NCBI GenBank assembly: GCA_019454045.1
Contig: SKCR01023420.1
Span: 186,001-250,000, forward strand
Direction: 5' to 3'
From: Zanthoxylum bungeanum
Taxonomy: Eukaryota > Streptophyta > Magnoliopsida > Sapindales > Rutaceae
DNA length: 64,000 nucleotides
The position numbers and the translations under genes are program-made. Numbering within the stretch: the stretch's first letter is position 1; every line of letters begins with the position of its first letter. Under the pieces are notes generated by a model, which searched no databases, was not told the DNA's origin, and saw only the letters and a program-made list of their open reading frames with translations. Shown here in pieces: positions 23,956 through 36,305 of the stretch.

Positions 23956-24615
23956 TTAAAGGTTAAGATCCAGATTAACACGACGCCTCTTTCCACGATC
24001 ATCCTCGGACCAATTTATCTTTGAAAGGACAGGGTCAATTTGTGGTTCATAGGCTAAGAGTTGGTCTATTAGATCCGGAGCAGTTCTGGCAGTAAAGAGG
24101 AGTTCTTTTAAAGGTTTCGACACGAACCCATTTCTCCAATCATCATCAAGAAACACACAAATAAAATCATAAAATCCATCAACGTTAAGCAGTCCAAGCG
24201 GTTTCTGGTGTATGTTCAGGTTCGCCCAAGATAGAACTATAAAAATTTCCTCCAATGTGCCCAAGCCACCTGGCAAAGCGATAAAAGCATCAGCACAGTT
24301 AATCATTTCTACCAGTCGTTCAGACATACCTGGCACGATCAGTTCCTCTCAGTTTGATGATCCAATAAGATTTTCCTCTGCCAAGGGTTTTGGGATGATT
24401 CCCAAAACGTGACTGCCTCCCTCCTGTACAGCCTTTGAAACGATACCCATTAGTCCAAGATTACCTCCGCAATATATTAAGTGCATATTCCTTGCAGCTA
24501 AGACTCGACCCAATTCCTGTGCTGCTTCTACGTATTGTGGCTTAACACCAACACTATTACCGCAAACCACACAGATGTTTTCAACTCGTCTTCTTGAAAT
24601 GGCTTCCATTTTCAT
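23956..24615 (-). pseudogene. LOG-like: LOG-family cytokinin riboside 5'-monophosphate phosphoribohydrolase, retrotransposon copy A (one stop)
   Basis: A single minus-strand frame of 220 codons with one TGA at codon 89 (24349-24351); the frame is continuous on both sides. LOG enzymes release active cytokinin bases from their riboside monophosphates in the cytosol and nucleus. Visible family features are an N-terminal Rossmann beta strand followed by CGNSVGVKPQYVEAA, a glycine-rich segment CGGNLGLMG (residues about 49-57), LGIIPKPL, and the signature PGGLGTLEE (PGGxGTxxE, residues 115-123). The arginine of the usual MxxRK motif is kept but Lys is Leu. The first Gly of YGGG has become Cys. Length equals the family norm (about 215-220), yet there are no introns although plant LOG genes have several. 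The tail is basic and ends LDLNL. It lies between the post-pol motif and the 3' LTR. Confidence 0.88.
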
Positions 24616-25060
24616 ATATTCTTTTTAAAATCAGGATGCCTTCCAAAGTGCAATGACGAGCTGAATTTATAGTACCTGAAACGGGTGAGTAATAATAGCA
24701 CTAATATCTTCAAAAGGAAGCTTGTTAGCTAAACAACAAAATGAATCATGAAAGGTCAAAAATTCTGGATTTTGTCTATAAAAGAAAATAACAAAAGAAA
24801 AGCAAATCAAAACAATTATTAAGGCAACAGAATTGTGTACGCAATACACCACTCGCTTAGTATAAATTCATTAGGATGCGTCTCAAGAATCCATTCCTTA
24901 CTCAGCCATCTCTAAAGAATTATCTCTTATTTTTTCCAAACACCATTCCTTCTGTCTTATGCTTTGGTTGAGCTTTTCCCTACAAAAATAACACAGAAAA
25001 TTTTAAACTCTACAATATGTATACACAAAATATAAAAACAGAAATTACAACAAATTGCAT
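24616..25060 (-). pseudogene. Decayed counterpart of the upstream cargo frame (element A)
   Basis: Parts align with element G's 44381-44849 frames (GATGCGTCTCAAGA...CCTTACTCAGCCATCTCT), but most of the Cys-rich portion is deleted and no sustained frame survives. A 61-codon minus-strand frame at 24667-24852 with a hydrophobic stretch is probably fortuitous. Confidence 0.5.
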
Positions 25061-25061
25061 A

Positions 25062-25085
25062 TGTTGCCTCCCTGCTAGCGCTAAA
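25062..25085 (-). other. Conserved post-pol motif of Athila-like elements (element A)
   Basis: The minus strand reads AGCGCTAGCAGGGAGGCAAC. The pattern GCGCT-N-GGGAGGCAACCC is a recurring sequence just after the coding region of many Athila-type elements and has its equivalent at 44933-44954 in G. Confidence 0.65.
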
Positions 25086-25157
25086 TTTTTCGTCTTAAGC
25101 CAGACGTGACTGAAATCCATCTGTTAATGAGGTTTCAGCGTTGTTTTGGATGTCCAA

Positions 25158-26089
25158 TTAAAGACAATCCCATGAGCGTTGCTTTTGAATGGTTTTCCAA
25201 TGATAAGGTAGCATAAATTTTTTTGTCCCATTTAGTGTTTGTGCCACCTTTTTGATCTTTGTTGATGCAGTGATTCCTGAAAAGAAAGAAAGAAAATCAG
25301 GAGGTCTCGTATGGTGCTTGACTTGGAATGAAAGTTCCATTCTGTCAAGCTTCTGGGTGATATCTTTGATTTGTACTCCCCGATACAAAGATGTTTCTCC
25401 TGAATTCACTGGATCTTCAATTTTGTCTGACAATTGCTCCTCCATTTGCTCTGCATCTTGCTCCACATTTTCTTCACAGATGAATTTTAAAATTTCCTCG
25501 TTCAGTTCTTCATCTGTCATCTATGAAAAACATGCTCCAAAATGGTCTGCCTGAGGATGTACAGATGTTTTTGACATTAGGTCTTCATCCTCTTATATGA
25601 CTAGAATGGATGGTTCAGGTAGATCTTCATCAAACATCATGGTAAAACATGCTCAAAGATCTTCATTTTGAGGATTGAAAAAGTTTGATCCTCCATTGTT
25701 GGTGCAGTTGGTACAAATAGATCAGCCTCATCCTTGTCAAAATCTGAATAATAAAAGTCAAATCGAGACTTTACCGGTTCAGGCTCCTGAACCGATACCT
25801 CTGGTTGTTGATACGGCTCAGCCTCCTCCTCTGTTAAGGTGTCATTGTGGATCTCTGGGTACTCGAAGGCTTTGTCAGTTTCATCTGATAATTCTTCTTG
25901 AGGTAATTGTCTCGTTTGATCTGTCAGTCTCTGAATGTATTCTGATTGTCTCTGAATACTTTCAAATTGATTCTGGCATGTTTCAAGCAGTGTATCCAAC
26001 TTTTCGTCTTGTTTCTTGACCCAATCTTTGGGCATGTCAATCATCTAATCTTCCTATGATTGTTCTGATTGTTGATGAAGATCATTGTA
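25158..26089 (-). pseudogene. Gag-like acidic protein of element A, C-terminal part
   Basis: Minus-strand frames 25637-26044 and 25158-25520 encode the same helix and acidic region as element E's protein (TDKAFEYPEIHNDTLTEEEAE, SRFDFYYSD, EQLSDKIEDPVNSGETSL, HHTRPPDF). The parts between are shortened and shifted. The N-terminal half, with the zinc knuckle, lies at 35999-36305 beyond nested element B. No function beyond probable gag origin can be assigned. Confidence 0.7.
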
Positions 26090-26094
26090 GGTGG
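26090..26094. repeat. Target-site duplication GGTGG of element B (left)
   Basis: Same five bases at 35994-35998 beyond the right LTR end ...CCAACA. Both lie inside element A's gag-like frame. Confidence 0.88.
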
Positions 26095-27152
26095 TGTTGG
26101 ATAATATGACCCATAGCGTCACTATTTGCACAGATCATTGTGTTGCTGTAGCAAATTAACTATGTAACAAGGAAATTGAACTCTCGTCATTTGTGATTAG
26201 ATCACCATAGATATATAAATGAAGAGAGGTCCCTATGATTAGTTCCTGGATTGAGATGATATGAGACAGTATCAGTCCACGAAGGATTAATCATTAAATA
26301 TCCCTAGCCGTAGTATTATCGAGACTGGACATCGATAATGTGGAATAGGCTAGTATTGCACTTGTGCGCGTTGTGAGGGCCACAACGGCATAGTTCTCAT
26401 ATATATAAGTATTGGATACTTGTGCAAGTGCGATAGGAGGTCGTGTTCACCGATGGTACGGGAAACAGCTTCGCTCTGGATAGACCCTTCGGAATCCCAT
26501 TGGTATTATGACTAGGTGTCTATGGGAGGCCGAAATCAAGGTAGGTGTGTATAGTCTTAACCTGAGACTTGCATCGCTAATACTTACGACAATCGGTAAA
26601 CTTTGGTTTTGGTGGTTGGGGACTTTAAACGGGTTCTGTGTACACCACTTCTGGGTTTATCAGAGAGTCGTAGTGTATTGGATGTGATGTCAAGACGGAA
26701 GTGTCACTCCAGTCATAGTGGAGATGATGTCACGCAGGATACGGTATTAGTGCTCTTAAGTGATGCGCATCCAATCGTGATATTATGACCAGGTCATGAA
26801 TATCCGATTATAGAGACTAGTTACCAGACATCCAATATGTGTTTCGGACGGGGCAGACACTTATCCAGCCCCAACCCTAGCACGTGATTATCCGATACTG
26901 GACCAATATGCACAATACAATCGTATACTACACTTGATACAGATCTAAATATTCTTAATAGGATATGTCCGGAGAATGGGATGACTTGGTGCTTTGCTAG
27001 GAGTCGACCTTGTCTCGTAAATCGGTAGAACGTAGTACTTGGTACGTACGTGATTCGGATACTCCGACGACCGTATTTACTGCCAACTTATCCGGAGATC
27101 TCATGGGTCGCTTCCCGATAATCCACCGATGACGCACAACTCACACTCTTGA

Positions 27153-27466
27153 ATAATCTGGGATTATACAGAAGAGAGAGAAAATTAATCTAGGATTAAT
27201 AACGGAGATATTTTATCCGGGATAAAATGTCGTCTAAAGAGAGAGAACGATTAATTGGAATTTATCGATAAAATTATTATATTCGATATAATAATCGAAA
27301 TTCGATTTCGACGCGAAATTAAAATTAGATTTTAATTCGGGCAAACGAGTTAATTTAGAATTAATTCGTTAGCGACGTAAATAATAATTTCGCTAGGCGC
27401 AATTATTTATTTAAATTCGATTTAATTAAACGTCGCGACGTAAGTTCGGTATTTCGGAATATCGAA
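27153..27466 (+). repeat. Inverted-repeat (hairpin) series in B 5' LTR
   Basis: Consecutive 3-nt-loop inverted repeats: AATAATC/TGG, ATTAATC/TAG, ATTTTATC/CGG, TTATTATAT/TCG (one base shorter here than in the 3' LTR), CGAAAT/TCG, AATTAAAAT/TAG, and CGAGTTAATT/TAG (one G-U pair). The last, TTCGGTATT type, has a G-U pair and a 4-nt centre. Confidence 0.85.
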
Positions 27467-28056
27467 CCCGAACACGTGAGTGCACGTGGGCCACTTTCAT
27501 TTGGAAACGTGTGGGGCCCACATGACACATGTCATATTATGCATTATTTAATTCTATTGCATTGCATGGAGATAGTGTACAATGCACTCAATGGTTTTGC
27601 ATGGAAATTGAGTGTTTGACACTCTAACCCATTGCATGATTTGTGTCATAAGTTTTATTATTATTTATAAAATATTATGGCATAAATATAAATTGATTTT
27701 TTGTAACAAAAAATTTAATTGACAACACATTTTCTCTCAAACTCTCTCATCTCTCTCACGCCTAAAGTGGTTATTGTTCTCTGGTTTTGAACCAGTTTGG
27801 GCGTGAGCAATAGGGAAGCAAGAGTTGGGTTTTCATGGTGAAAACCGCAAGTGCTAGCACACTACGAGTCTTGCGAAGGTGGTAGGGAGGTTCACCCATG
27901 AGCCGGGATCCATCGGACGAAGCTCGGAGCTCCGTTTCTTCACTCAAATTTCTGTTTTGCAGGGCAGTGACTGCCACCAGTGGCGTGAAAGGCAGTGAAG
28001 AAAATGGCTTGATTCGTCTTCCAAATCGACTCAACCGATCAATGTGAGTATCAATG

Positions 28057-28276
28057 TGACAAATATTTTTAAGTTAGAGCCTCGCCCTTTCTTAATTCCT
28101 TCGTGTCTTCCATCCAAATGGTAGTCACTTTGGGATATGTCAATTATCCTTTTCAATATTTCACAAACCTTTGCCCAAGCCTTGGGTTTCGGAATATCGA
28201 AACGATGTGCACTTGTGCTACATGCCCAATTGCAAACTTTGACTTTTCTCCACTAGAATAGTCAATTAATTGATGT
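28057..28276 (-). repeat. Inverted copy of B interior inside its own 5' LTR
   Basis: The sequence from TGACAAATATTTTT to AGTCAATTAATT is the reverse complement of 31113-31332. It replaces about 13 bases (TCCGCTACCTCCA) present at the same point of the 3' LTR. Differences from the source are all one- or two-base indels. Confidence 0.85.
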
Positions 28277-28332
28277 ATTCACGCATGTTTTCATGTCTTG
28301 TTTGATCTTGGGACCTTAGAATAAACCAACAA

Positions 28333-28345
28333 TGGCATCAAGAGC
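28333..28345 (+). promoter_or_regulatory. Primer-binding site of element B
   Basis: TGGCATCAAGAGC follows the LTR end CCAACA by one base. It is a degenerate form of the initiator-Met tRNA site TGGTATCAGAGC. Confidence 0.75.
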
Positions 28346-31300
28346 TAATGTTGCAAGCATGAAATTTTAGGGATTTAAAAATTGTGGGTAAATGTGATTT
28401 GAGCATGATTTGAATAAATTGTTTGTTTGAGTATGCTTATAACATGTTTAATTTCATCTTGGTTGGACTAATTTGATGAAAAGTGATTTGGAATTATTTT
28501 CCCCCCAAAATGGATGTGTTGGCCGAATGGTTTGATGATTTTTGGGATCTTGGATTTTTTGTTTTTTAATTCATTTGATGAGTTAGAATCGATTAGGTTG
28601 ATGTTAATTTGAATCGAATTGGATTGGATTTCGAATTGGACAAAAACCCCAAATTCCTTACCATGGCCGAATGTATCATTGCCCTAATGTCTTGGTAATT
28701 TTGGTTTTGTGACATTGGATGTGTATGAAATCAAATCGGATGGTGATTTAATGTCGATTGTAGGTTTGATTGGATCGAAACCGAATCGGACACAAAATCC
28801 CTCCTTGGCCGAGAGCATGAAAGCATGTAAATGGGTTGATTTTTCATTTAGTGTGTTTGACATATGATAATGAATTGAATATGATTAATAAGACTAATTT
28901 GGTGTTTTAAAAATATTGATTTAGTCGATTAATCATGTAATGCACTTTAGGTATTAAATTGCGTAATTGGATTAGTGTAATTTAATTATTTAGCTTAAAA
29001 TTGGATTTGGGCTTGAATTGTTGTAATTGGGCCTTTTGGGCTTGATTTATCAAGTTTGGTTTAGGCCAAGTGGATTGGATCCAATTGGGCCCAAAACCTT
29101 AACCATAAAGCCCAATTGCGACTATGATGAACCTTTAATGTTTAATTGGGCCTAATGGGCCGAAATTGATTTCTAAGGCATTTTGGGTGATTCCACTATT
29201 GGGCTTTGGTTGCCGAAGCCCATGCCTAAAGAAATTAGTTAAAGCCCATTGGACTTCAATTGAAATTGACGTTGGACGTTAATCGGGCTTTGAGTCCCGA
29301 CGCGATTGAATTTGGAATTTAAATCGTAAAGGTTTTTAAATAAAGTGTAATGTTTAATTTTGAATTGAATAATGAATTAGTATTAAATACATGTTAAATT
29401 TGATTAATGATGTAGTTTAATTTAATTCATGAATTCGTACTTTGAGTACTTATTCGCAAAAATGAGTTTGACTCGAACAAAATCAAATCGTTGTTTGAAC
29501 ATTGGATGATCACTTAATTATCAGATTAATTAATTTGATTAGATTGATTGATAGCATGCTTATGTGTGTGATACATGGTTGTGTTGAATGAATAATGCAT
29601 ATCGGATGGATATTAGATGGGTGGGCAATTTTAGAAATTGTTGTAATAAATTCGATTTATTAAATTGGACCTGCGTGTCCAGCCTTATCACCTTCTTTCT
29701 CTTTGTATTCTCTTCTCACCTATTCCCCTCTATGTATATGAGGTTTCTTTAGAAGTGTAGTGTAACGGGTAGAAGTAGTACAAGTGCTAGCTTGAGTGAG
29801 AAAGGAAGAGATTTGATCTAGGATCAATGTGTAAAGTATCCATCCGCATATCGTTATTATTTTATTTCATACTCGCTTTATTATGTATTTAGAATGCATG
29901 TTTAAGGGTGTATGATGATGAGACCTAACAAAGATAATTAAATTGGTAGCCAATTTGCACGCGAAAATCCCTCAATCTATATTAAGCAATATCCTTCTAT
30001 TGAATGATTCTTGTTCAAGATCCGAATTGGCATGGGTTTTTATTGACCAAAGTCAAGACCTTTGTCAATCAAGGATGTACTTGAATCATGAGAGTTTTGT
30101 TGCATATCGGTGTCTTGTCCAAATCGTGATTTTTATTGGCCAAATCAAGATCACTTTTTGTCCAATGACATTGATTACGAAACTTTCCTCGTCAATGGGT
30201 CCCGCTTAACTGGAATCATTAGGTTTGTTTTTGGCCAAAGCCAAGGCCTAGATGATTCGGAGGATAGGGTTAGGAAAATGTAATGGATACATTGACATTA
30301 TACATATGTTTCGGACTTGGATGTCCACCTAACCGGATCTAGGAATTGGATTGGATCCAATTGATCTGTGAGATCTACCTAGTTAAATAGCATACAGCTT
30401 TTTTGGCCAAAGTCAAGGTTGTGTGTTATTTAATAGGATCCTAGCCCACTAGGAAACACGGTTCCCGAGTACTCCACAGAGGGTTAGAGGCTCGACGAAA
30501 AATAGTGGGAGGCAAGTATGAATTTGCAACATTCGTTCAATTAATCGCTTAACACGCTCATTTATATTTTACTCGTCGTATTAATCAAAAGTATTAGTTG
30601 GACTAATATTTTATGTTGTTTTAAAAATATATATAGTTGGACTATATACAAACTCATTCAATATATATAGTTGATTTTATAATTGGATTATAGTAATCAA
30701 TATAATTGAATTAAAGTGATAGTTGATTTTATAATTGGATTATAGTAATCAATATTAAAATTATAGTTGATTAAATAATTGGATTATTGTAATCATTATA
30801 ATAAATAGTACCTTATTAAAATTGATTAAATAGTTGGACTATTAAAATCATGAAATATTGAAAGGTTGAATATTTAAATATTAATCCTTGGATTAAATGT
30901 TTTAAATGATTTAATTTTCAATTGGAATTAATACTAGGTTAATTTATTTGATAAATAACTATTATTATACTAAGCCCATAATTAAGCAAATAGTAGAGCA
31001 TAAAGTCTTTGGAAGATTTCTGTGATGATGACTTTAGTGCTTAATTAATATACTTACAATAAATCTATCTTTAGATTTAAAGTATTAAAATTGCAATTAT
31101 AATTCTTGGAGAATTAATTGACTATTCTAGTGGAGAAAAGTCAAAGTTTGCAATTGGGCATGTAGCACAAGGTGCACATCGTTTCGATATTCCGAAACCC
31201 AAGGCTTGGGCAAAGGTTGTGAAATATTGAAAAGGATAATTGACATATCCCAAAGTGACTACCATTTGGATATGGAAGACACGAAGGAATTAAAGAAAGG

Positions 31301-33956
31301 GCGAGGCTCTAACTTTAAAAATATTTGTCAAGTTATGTTCACACTAGTATTAAAATTAGATTTTAAATACTTAGTGTGGTACATAATACAAATATGTATT
31401 GACGTTCAGAATCCGCTGTGAGCTGGATACTGCCTTCAGCCGAGATTTCTCTGCGAATTGGAAACGGGACGAAAGTCGCTGTTTCGACCGTAGATACCTA
31501 AGTTTAGGAACTACCCTTTGGGTATGTACTTAACTTAGGAAATGTTATTATGTAACTAGTTTAACTAGAGACATTATCTCTATATCAGTGTTTAATCCAT
31601 TGCGGATAAAACCTTTATATTATAGAACACTAAGTGTTTCATTATATAAAGATGATACTGAGATAAATACATTGGATGTAAATAACAGAATTTATATTTT
31701 GAATATAAAGAAAAATCTCAAACATATAAAATGACAAATAAATAGCTCAAATTGATTTGATCAATAGAGACTTATTTGTGGCATTGTTGTCTGGGACACA
31801 ATTAAAGAGACTCGTATATCCACACTTTTTAAGAGTGGGTACTAGGACTGATTGACTATTTAAATAAGGTCTACGAATCTAGTTTATTAGGTAAAATACC
31901 TAAAATACTATTTACTTGGTAATAGTAAAAGGGCCACCGATCTGTTAGCCCTATTCATGGTGAAGTAAGTGGGCCCATATCTAGCTAGGCTAGATGTGAA
32001 CATGAATATTTCGTGACCTTAACGGATGTGACATCACGTTATGGTTATGTGTTTCTTTTGAAGAACACAGATCGGAAACTTTAGAGTTTCGACACGAAGT
32101 AGACAAACAGACCGGCTATAGTGTTATTCCGCCACGGTAATACGTAATGGAAAATACTTAAGCAATAAGTTTCATACGTACATGAAAGAGTATGGTATCT
32201 TTCAGATGAGGACTCCTCTCGAGACACGTCAGTTAGACGGTGTGTCCGAACTAAAACCGAATTTTTGTTGGACATGATAAGGTTTTATCACGAGTCGCTC
32301 TGAGCTACTATTTCCTTCAACAGGATATGTATTAACAGTGCAAAACTTATTTAGAATAAGGTTCCATATAAATCTGTTTGACAGATATCATATAGGATAT
32401 GAACAGGGAAGAAACGAGGTTTCTCATTCCTGATAATTTGGGTATGCCAGGCATAACGTTTGGTTGATACCAAAGTAAGGACCCAAATTGGATAAGTGCC
32501 AATATAGGTTATCCTAAGGGAAACCTTAAATATAGTACTTATAAATCCCACATGAGAACAATGTGATTGTTGCTCACCATGCGGTTTTCCTGAGAGAAAT
32601 ACCGATATGCAGTGGTCAGTGGGAGGATAGTGATACTCGATGAAAATCGGAGTAATACTGTTCAAGGCACGAAGTCCTTAATGGAACACAAATAGTTAAT
32701 CTATGATGAAACTATACCATTAATCTTCAAATACACAAGAAACTCGTAGATCGGATAGAGTCAGAAAACAACCTAGAGTATGGGTTTCTGATCTCACCTC
32801 ATAAAGATGTTAATCTTATGGTGGTGTACCATCCGACTACGTTTTGAGGAAGTGATACAAGGTATCGACTCTCTGTTATGGCAAAGTGCCATGAATCCAT
32901 TTTGAAGATGCTTGTTGATAACTGTATATTTCATTTATGAAATATGTCAGTTACAAATCAAAATCGCTTTCCTGAAAAGGAAACCTTTTGGAGGATGTTT
33001 ACAACATCCTGACGATTTTGTATAACCGACAAACAAGGTTTGCGGGTTATTCGATCCATGTTTGGATCAATGCAAGCATAAGGTTCTTGGAACTGACGTT
33101 TTGAAATAATCATAATGGTTTATGATTTGACTCAAAACGAAATAATTCTTGTGTATATAAGGAGGTTAGTGGGAGATTGCACTAACAGTGAAATTCCCAT
33201 AAAACAATTGGTGAAAGCTTGGTTTTCATAAATATTCTTTCATAGAAATTCTCCGTAGAATTCTGGGGAGTAACAACCTTTATTCAAGGAATAAAGATCT
33301 ACTGGGATAGATTTGGAGTTGTTAACACTCTCTGGGAAATTGTACATTTAAAATGTACTTGTATTGGTGTCTCATACGCTTCGAGCATATGGAGTCACAA
33401 TCGGGTCAATCCAAGTGATAGTCACTGGATTGAAGTTAAGAACATCTGTTAGTATCTCTGAGACTAAAGATGCTATCTTTTACTATGGAGAAGGAGAACT
33501 TGAAGTGACTGGGATCACTGTAGCAAGTTTCCAAACGATAAATACTGCGGTACTATAAAGTTTGAGTAACGGGACAGTGAGCTGGAAATCTTCCAAGCAA
33601 GATAACTGTTGCCGAATAAACAACAAATGCGGATTATTGCTGCAGCTGAGGCAGCAATAGAAGCCATTTGGATCAAAAATAAATCTAATTAGATTAGATA
33701 TAGTTCTGTTAGCAGCTGAGCTAGGCGTCAGCACAGGCTAAGGAATTAAAGGTCTCATCGACGATCCAGATATATACTTCTATATCATCTGATTCGTTCG
33801 GATCATACATCGTGGCGATGTGATGATCGTATAAATCGCGTCAAACGATAATCAAACAAATCCGCTGACGAAAACCTTTCCTCAGCAATTTGAGCGAACC
33901 TTACATAGTTCGGGTGTAGGACACTCGAGTGACTGGCTATGTGCCAAGTGGGAGAT
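28346..33956 (+). pseudogene. Element B interior: decayed copia gag-pol
   Basis: Opposite-strand counterpart of element C's interior. A long AT-rich leader with no gene seen fills about 28346-31100. A gag region overlaps 31113-31332. Then come integrase (32195-32545), RT remnants (about 32830-33070, with a FLKRKPFGGCL-like block in a shifted frame) and an RNase H tail (about 33600-33670, AAAEAAIEAIWI-like). Frames are short and none spans a domain. The polypurine tract is CAAGTGGGAGAT (33945-33956). Confidence 0.78.
32195..32545 (+). pseudogene. Copia integrase remnant (element B)
   Basis: Plus-strand reading after MRTPLETRQLDGVSEL continues through LLDMIRF, then (shifted) VGTQIG-like and the GYPKGNL equivalent of CxFVGYPxETKG. 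It aligns with element C 9290-9625 at the DNA level. Confidence 0.7.
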
Positions 33957-35993
33957 TGTTGGATAATATGACCCATAGCGTCACTATTGCACAGATCATT
34001 GTGTTGCTGTAGCAAATTAACTATGTAACAAGGAAATTGCACTCTCGTCATTTGTGATTAGATCACCATAGATATATAAATGAAGAGAGATCCCTATGAT
34101 TAGTTCCTGGATTGAGATGATATGAGACAGTATCAGTCCACGAAGGATTAATCATTAAATATCCCTAGCCGTAGTATTATCGAGACTGGACATCGATAAT
34201 GCGGAATAGGCTAGTATTGCACTTGTGCGCGTTGTGAGGGCACAACGGCATAGTTCTCATATATATAAGTATTGGATACTTGTACAAGTGCGATAGGAGG
34301 TCGTGTTTCACCGATGGTACGGGAAACAGCTTCGCTCTGGATAGACCCTTCGGAATCCCATTGGTATTATGACTAGGTGTCTATGGGAGGCCGAAATCAA
34401 GGTAGGTGTGTATAGTCTTAACCTGAGACTTGCATCGCTAATACTTACGACAATCGGTAAACTTTGGTTTTGGTGGTTGGGGGACTTTAAACGGTTCTGT
34501 GTACACCACTTCTGGGTTTATCAGAGAGTCGTAGTGTATTGGATGTGATGTCAAGACGGAAGTGTCACTCCAGTCATAGTGGAGATGATGTCACGCAGGA
34601 TACGGTATTAGTGCTCTTAAGTGATGCGCATCCAATCGTGATATTATGACCAGGTCATGAATATCCGATTATAGAGACTAGTTACCAGACATCTGATATG
34701 TGTTTCGGACGGGGCAGACACTTATCCAGCCCCAGCCCTAGCACGTGATTATCCGATACTGGACCAATATGCATAATACAATCGTATACTACGCTTGATA
34801 CAGATCTAAATATTCTTAATAGGATATGTCCGGAGAATTGGGATGACTTGGTGGTTTGCTAGGAGTCGACCTTGTCTCGTAAATCGGTAGAACGTAGTAC
34901 TTGGTACGTACGTGATTCGGATACTCCGACGACCGTATTTACTGCCAACTTATCCGGAGATCTCATGGGTCGCTTCCCGATAATCCACCGATGACGCACA
35001 ACTCGCACTCTTGAATAATCTGGGATTATACAGAAGAGAGAGAAAATTAATCTAGGATTAATAACGGAGATATTTTATCCGGGATAAAATGTCGTCTAAA
35101 GAGAGAGAACGATTAATTTGGAATTTATCGATAAAATTATTATATTCGATATAATAATCGAAATTCGATTTCGACACGAAATTAAAATTAGATTTTAATT
35201 CGGGCAAACGAGTTAATTTAGAATTAATTCGTTAGCGACGTAAATAATAATTTCGCTAGGCGCAATTATTTATTTAAATTCGATTTAATTAAACGTCGCG
35301 ACGTAAGTTTGGTATTTCGGAAATATCGAACCCGAACGCGTGAGTGCACGTGGGCCCACTTTCATTTGGAAACGTGTGGGGCCCACATGACACATGTCAT
35401 ATTATGCATTATTTAATTCTAATGCATTGCATGGAGATAGTGTACAATGCACTCAATGGTTTTGCATGGAAATTGAGTGTTTGACACTCTAACCCATTGC
35501 ATGATTTGTGTCATAAGTTTATTATTAATTTAATAATTATTATGGCATGAATATAAATTGATTTTTTGTAACAAAAAAATTTAATTGACAACACATTTTC
35601 TCTCAAACTCTCTCATCTCTCTCACGCCTAAAGTGGTTATTGTTCACTGGTTTTGAACCAGTTTGGGCGTGAGCAATAGGGAAGCAAGAGTTGGGTTTTC
35701 ATGGTGAAAACCGCAAGTGCTAGCACACTACGAGTCTTGCGAAGGTGGTAGGGAGGTTCACCCATGAGCCGGGATCCATCGGACGAAGCTCGGAGCTCCG
35801 TTTCTTCACTCAAATTTCTGTTTTGCAGGGCAGTGGACTGCCACCAGTGGGCGTGAAAGGCAGTGAAGAAAATGGCTTGATTCGTCTTCAAATCGACTCA
35901 ACCGATCAATGTGAGTATTCCGCTACCTCCATTGATGTATTCACGCATGTTTTCATGTCTTGTTTGATCTTGGGACCTTAGAATAAACCAACA
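33957..35993 (+). repeat. Element B 3' LTR
   Basis: TGTTGGATAATATGACC...AATAAACCAACA, 2037 bp, without the inverted insert of the 5' copy. GGTGG follows directly. Confidence 0.92.
35013..35330 (+). repeat. Inverted-repeat (hairpin) series in B 3' LTR
   Basis: As in the 5' LTR. The last hairpin, TTTGGTATTT with loop CGG and arm AAATATCGAA, pairs completely if two G-U pairs in the sense RNA are allowed. Confidence 0.85.
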
Positions 35994-35998
35994 GGTGG

Positions 35999-36305
35999 GT
36001 GGTGGATAAGATGGAAAATGTGGTTCTGTGAAATGTGATGGCTCGTCATACCATGAAGGATCTTGATAGCTATGCCACCCTGGATGGTAGTTGTATTCGC
36101 AATAATCTCTAGGGTGGTTACCATCACATATGTCACATCTCCCCATTGCATTCTGTTGAGCAAATGTGGTATTATTTGGTTCTGGCATCCAGTGATAGTT
36201 GTTGGGCTAGACAACAGGCCTCAGAAAACCGGACTGTTGCTCCCAGATTTGGGGTGTATCTTCTAGTAAAGCTCGTGATCTCTCAATCTCCCAATAATGT
36301 TCCAT
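35999..36305 (-). pseudogene. Gag-like protein of element A, N-terminal part with zinc knuckle
   Basis: The minus-strand ATG at 36303-36305 starts MEHYWEIERSRALL as in element E. A TAG (CAG in E) interrupts after about 30 codons. The zinc knuckle CDICDGNHPRDYC keeps C-x2-C-x3-H-x4-C. The frame is then cut by element B at 35998 and continues at 26089. Confidence 0.72.

Larger units (their letters stand above)
26095..28331 (+). repeat. Element B 5' LTR with inverted insert
   Basis: 2237 bp against 2037 for the 3' LTR. The extra length is a piece at about 28057-28276 that is the reverse complement of the element's own interior (about 31113-31332). Apart from that, the two LTRs align end to end. 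Confidence 0.9.
26095..35993 (+). mobile_element. Element B: Ty1/copia element nested in A
   Basis: LTRs 26095-28331 and 33957-35993 (TGTTGGATAATATGACC...AATAAACCAACA), GGTGG target duplication, PBS at 28333-28345 and polypurine tract CAAGTGGGAGAT just before 33957 give plus orientation. The interior resembles element C in inverse orientation. The two LTRs differ mostly by single-base indels, so the insertion looks young even though its genes are decayed. That suggests a defective copy was mobilised in trans, or recombination homogenised the LTRs. Confidence 0.92.

Noticed and set aside
31206..31421. 71-codon plus-strand frame in element B
   Set aside because: It overlaps the decayed copia gag region and is one of several short broken frames, not a separate gene.
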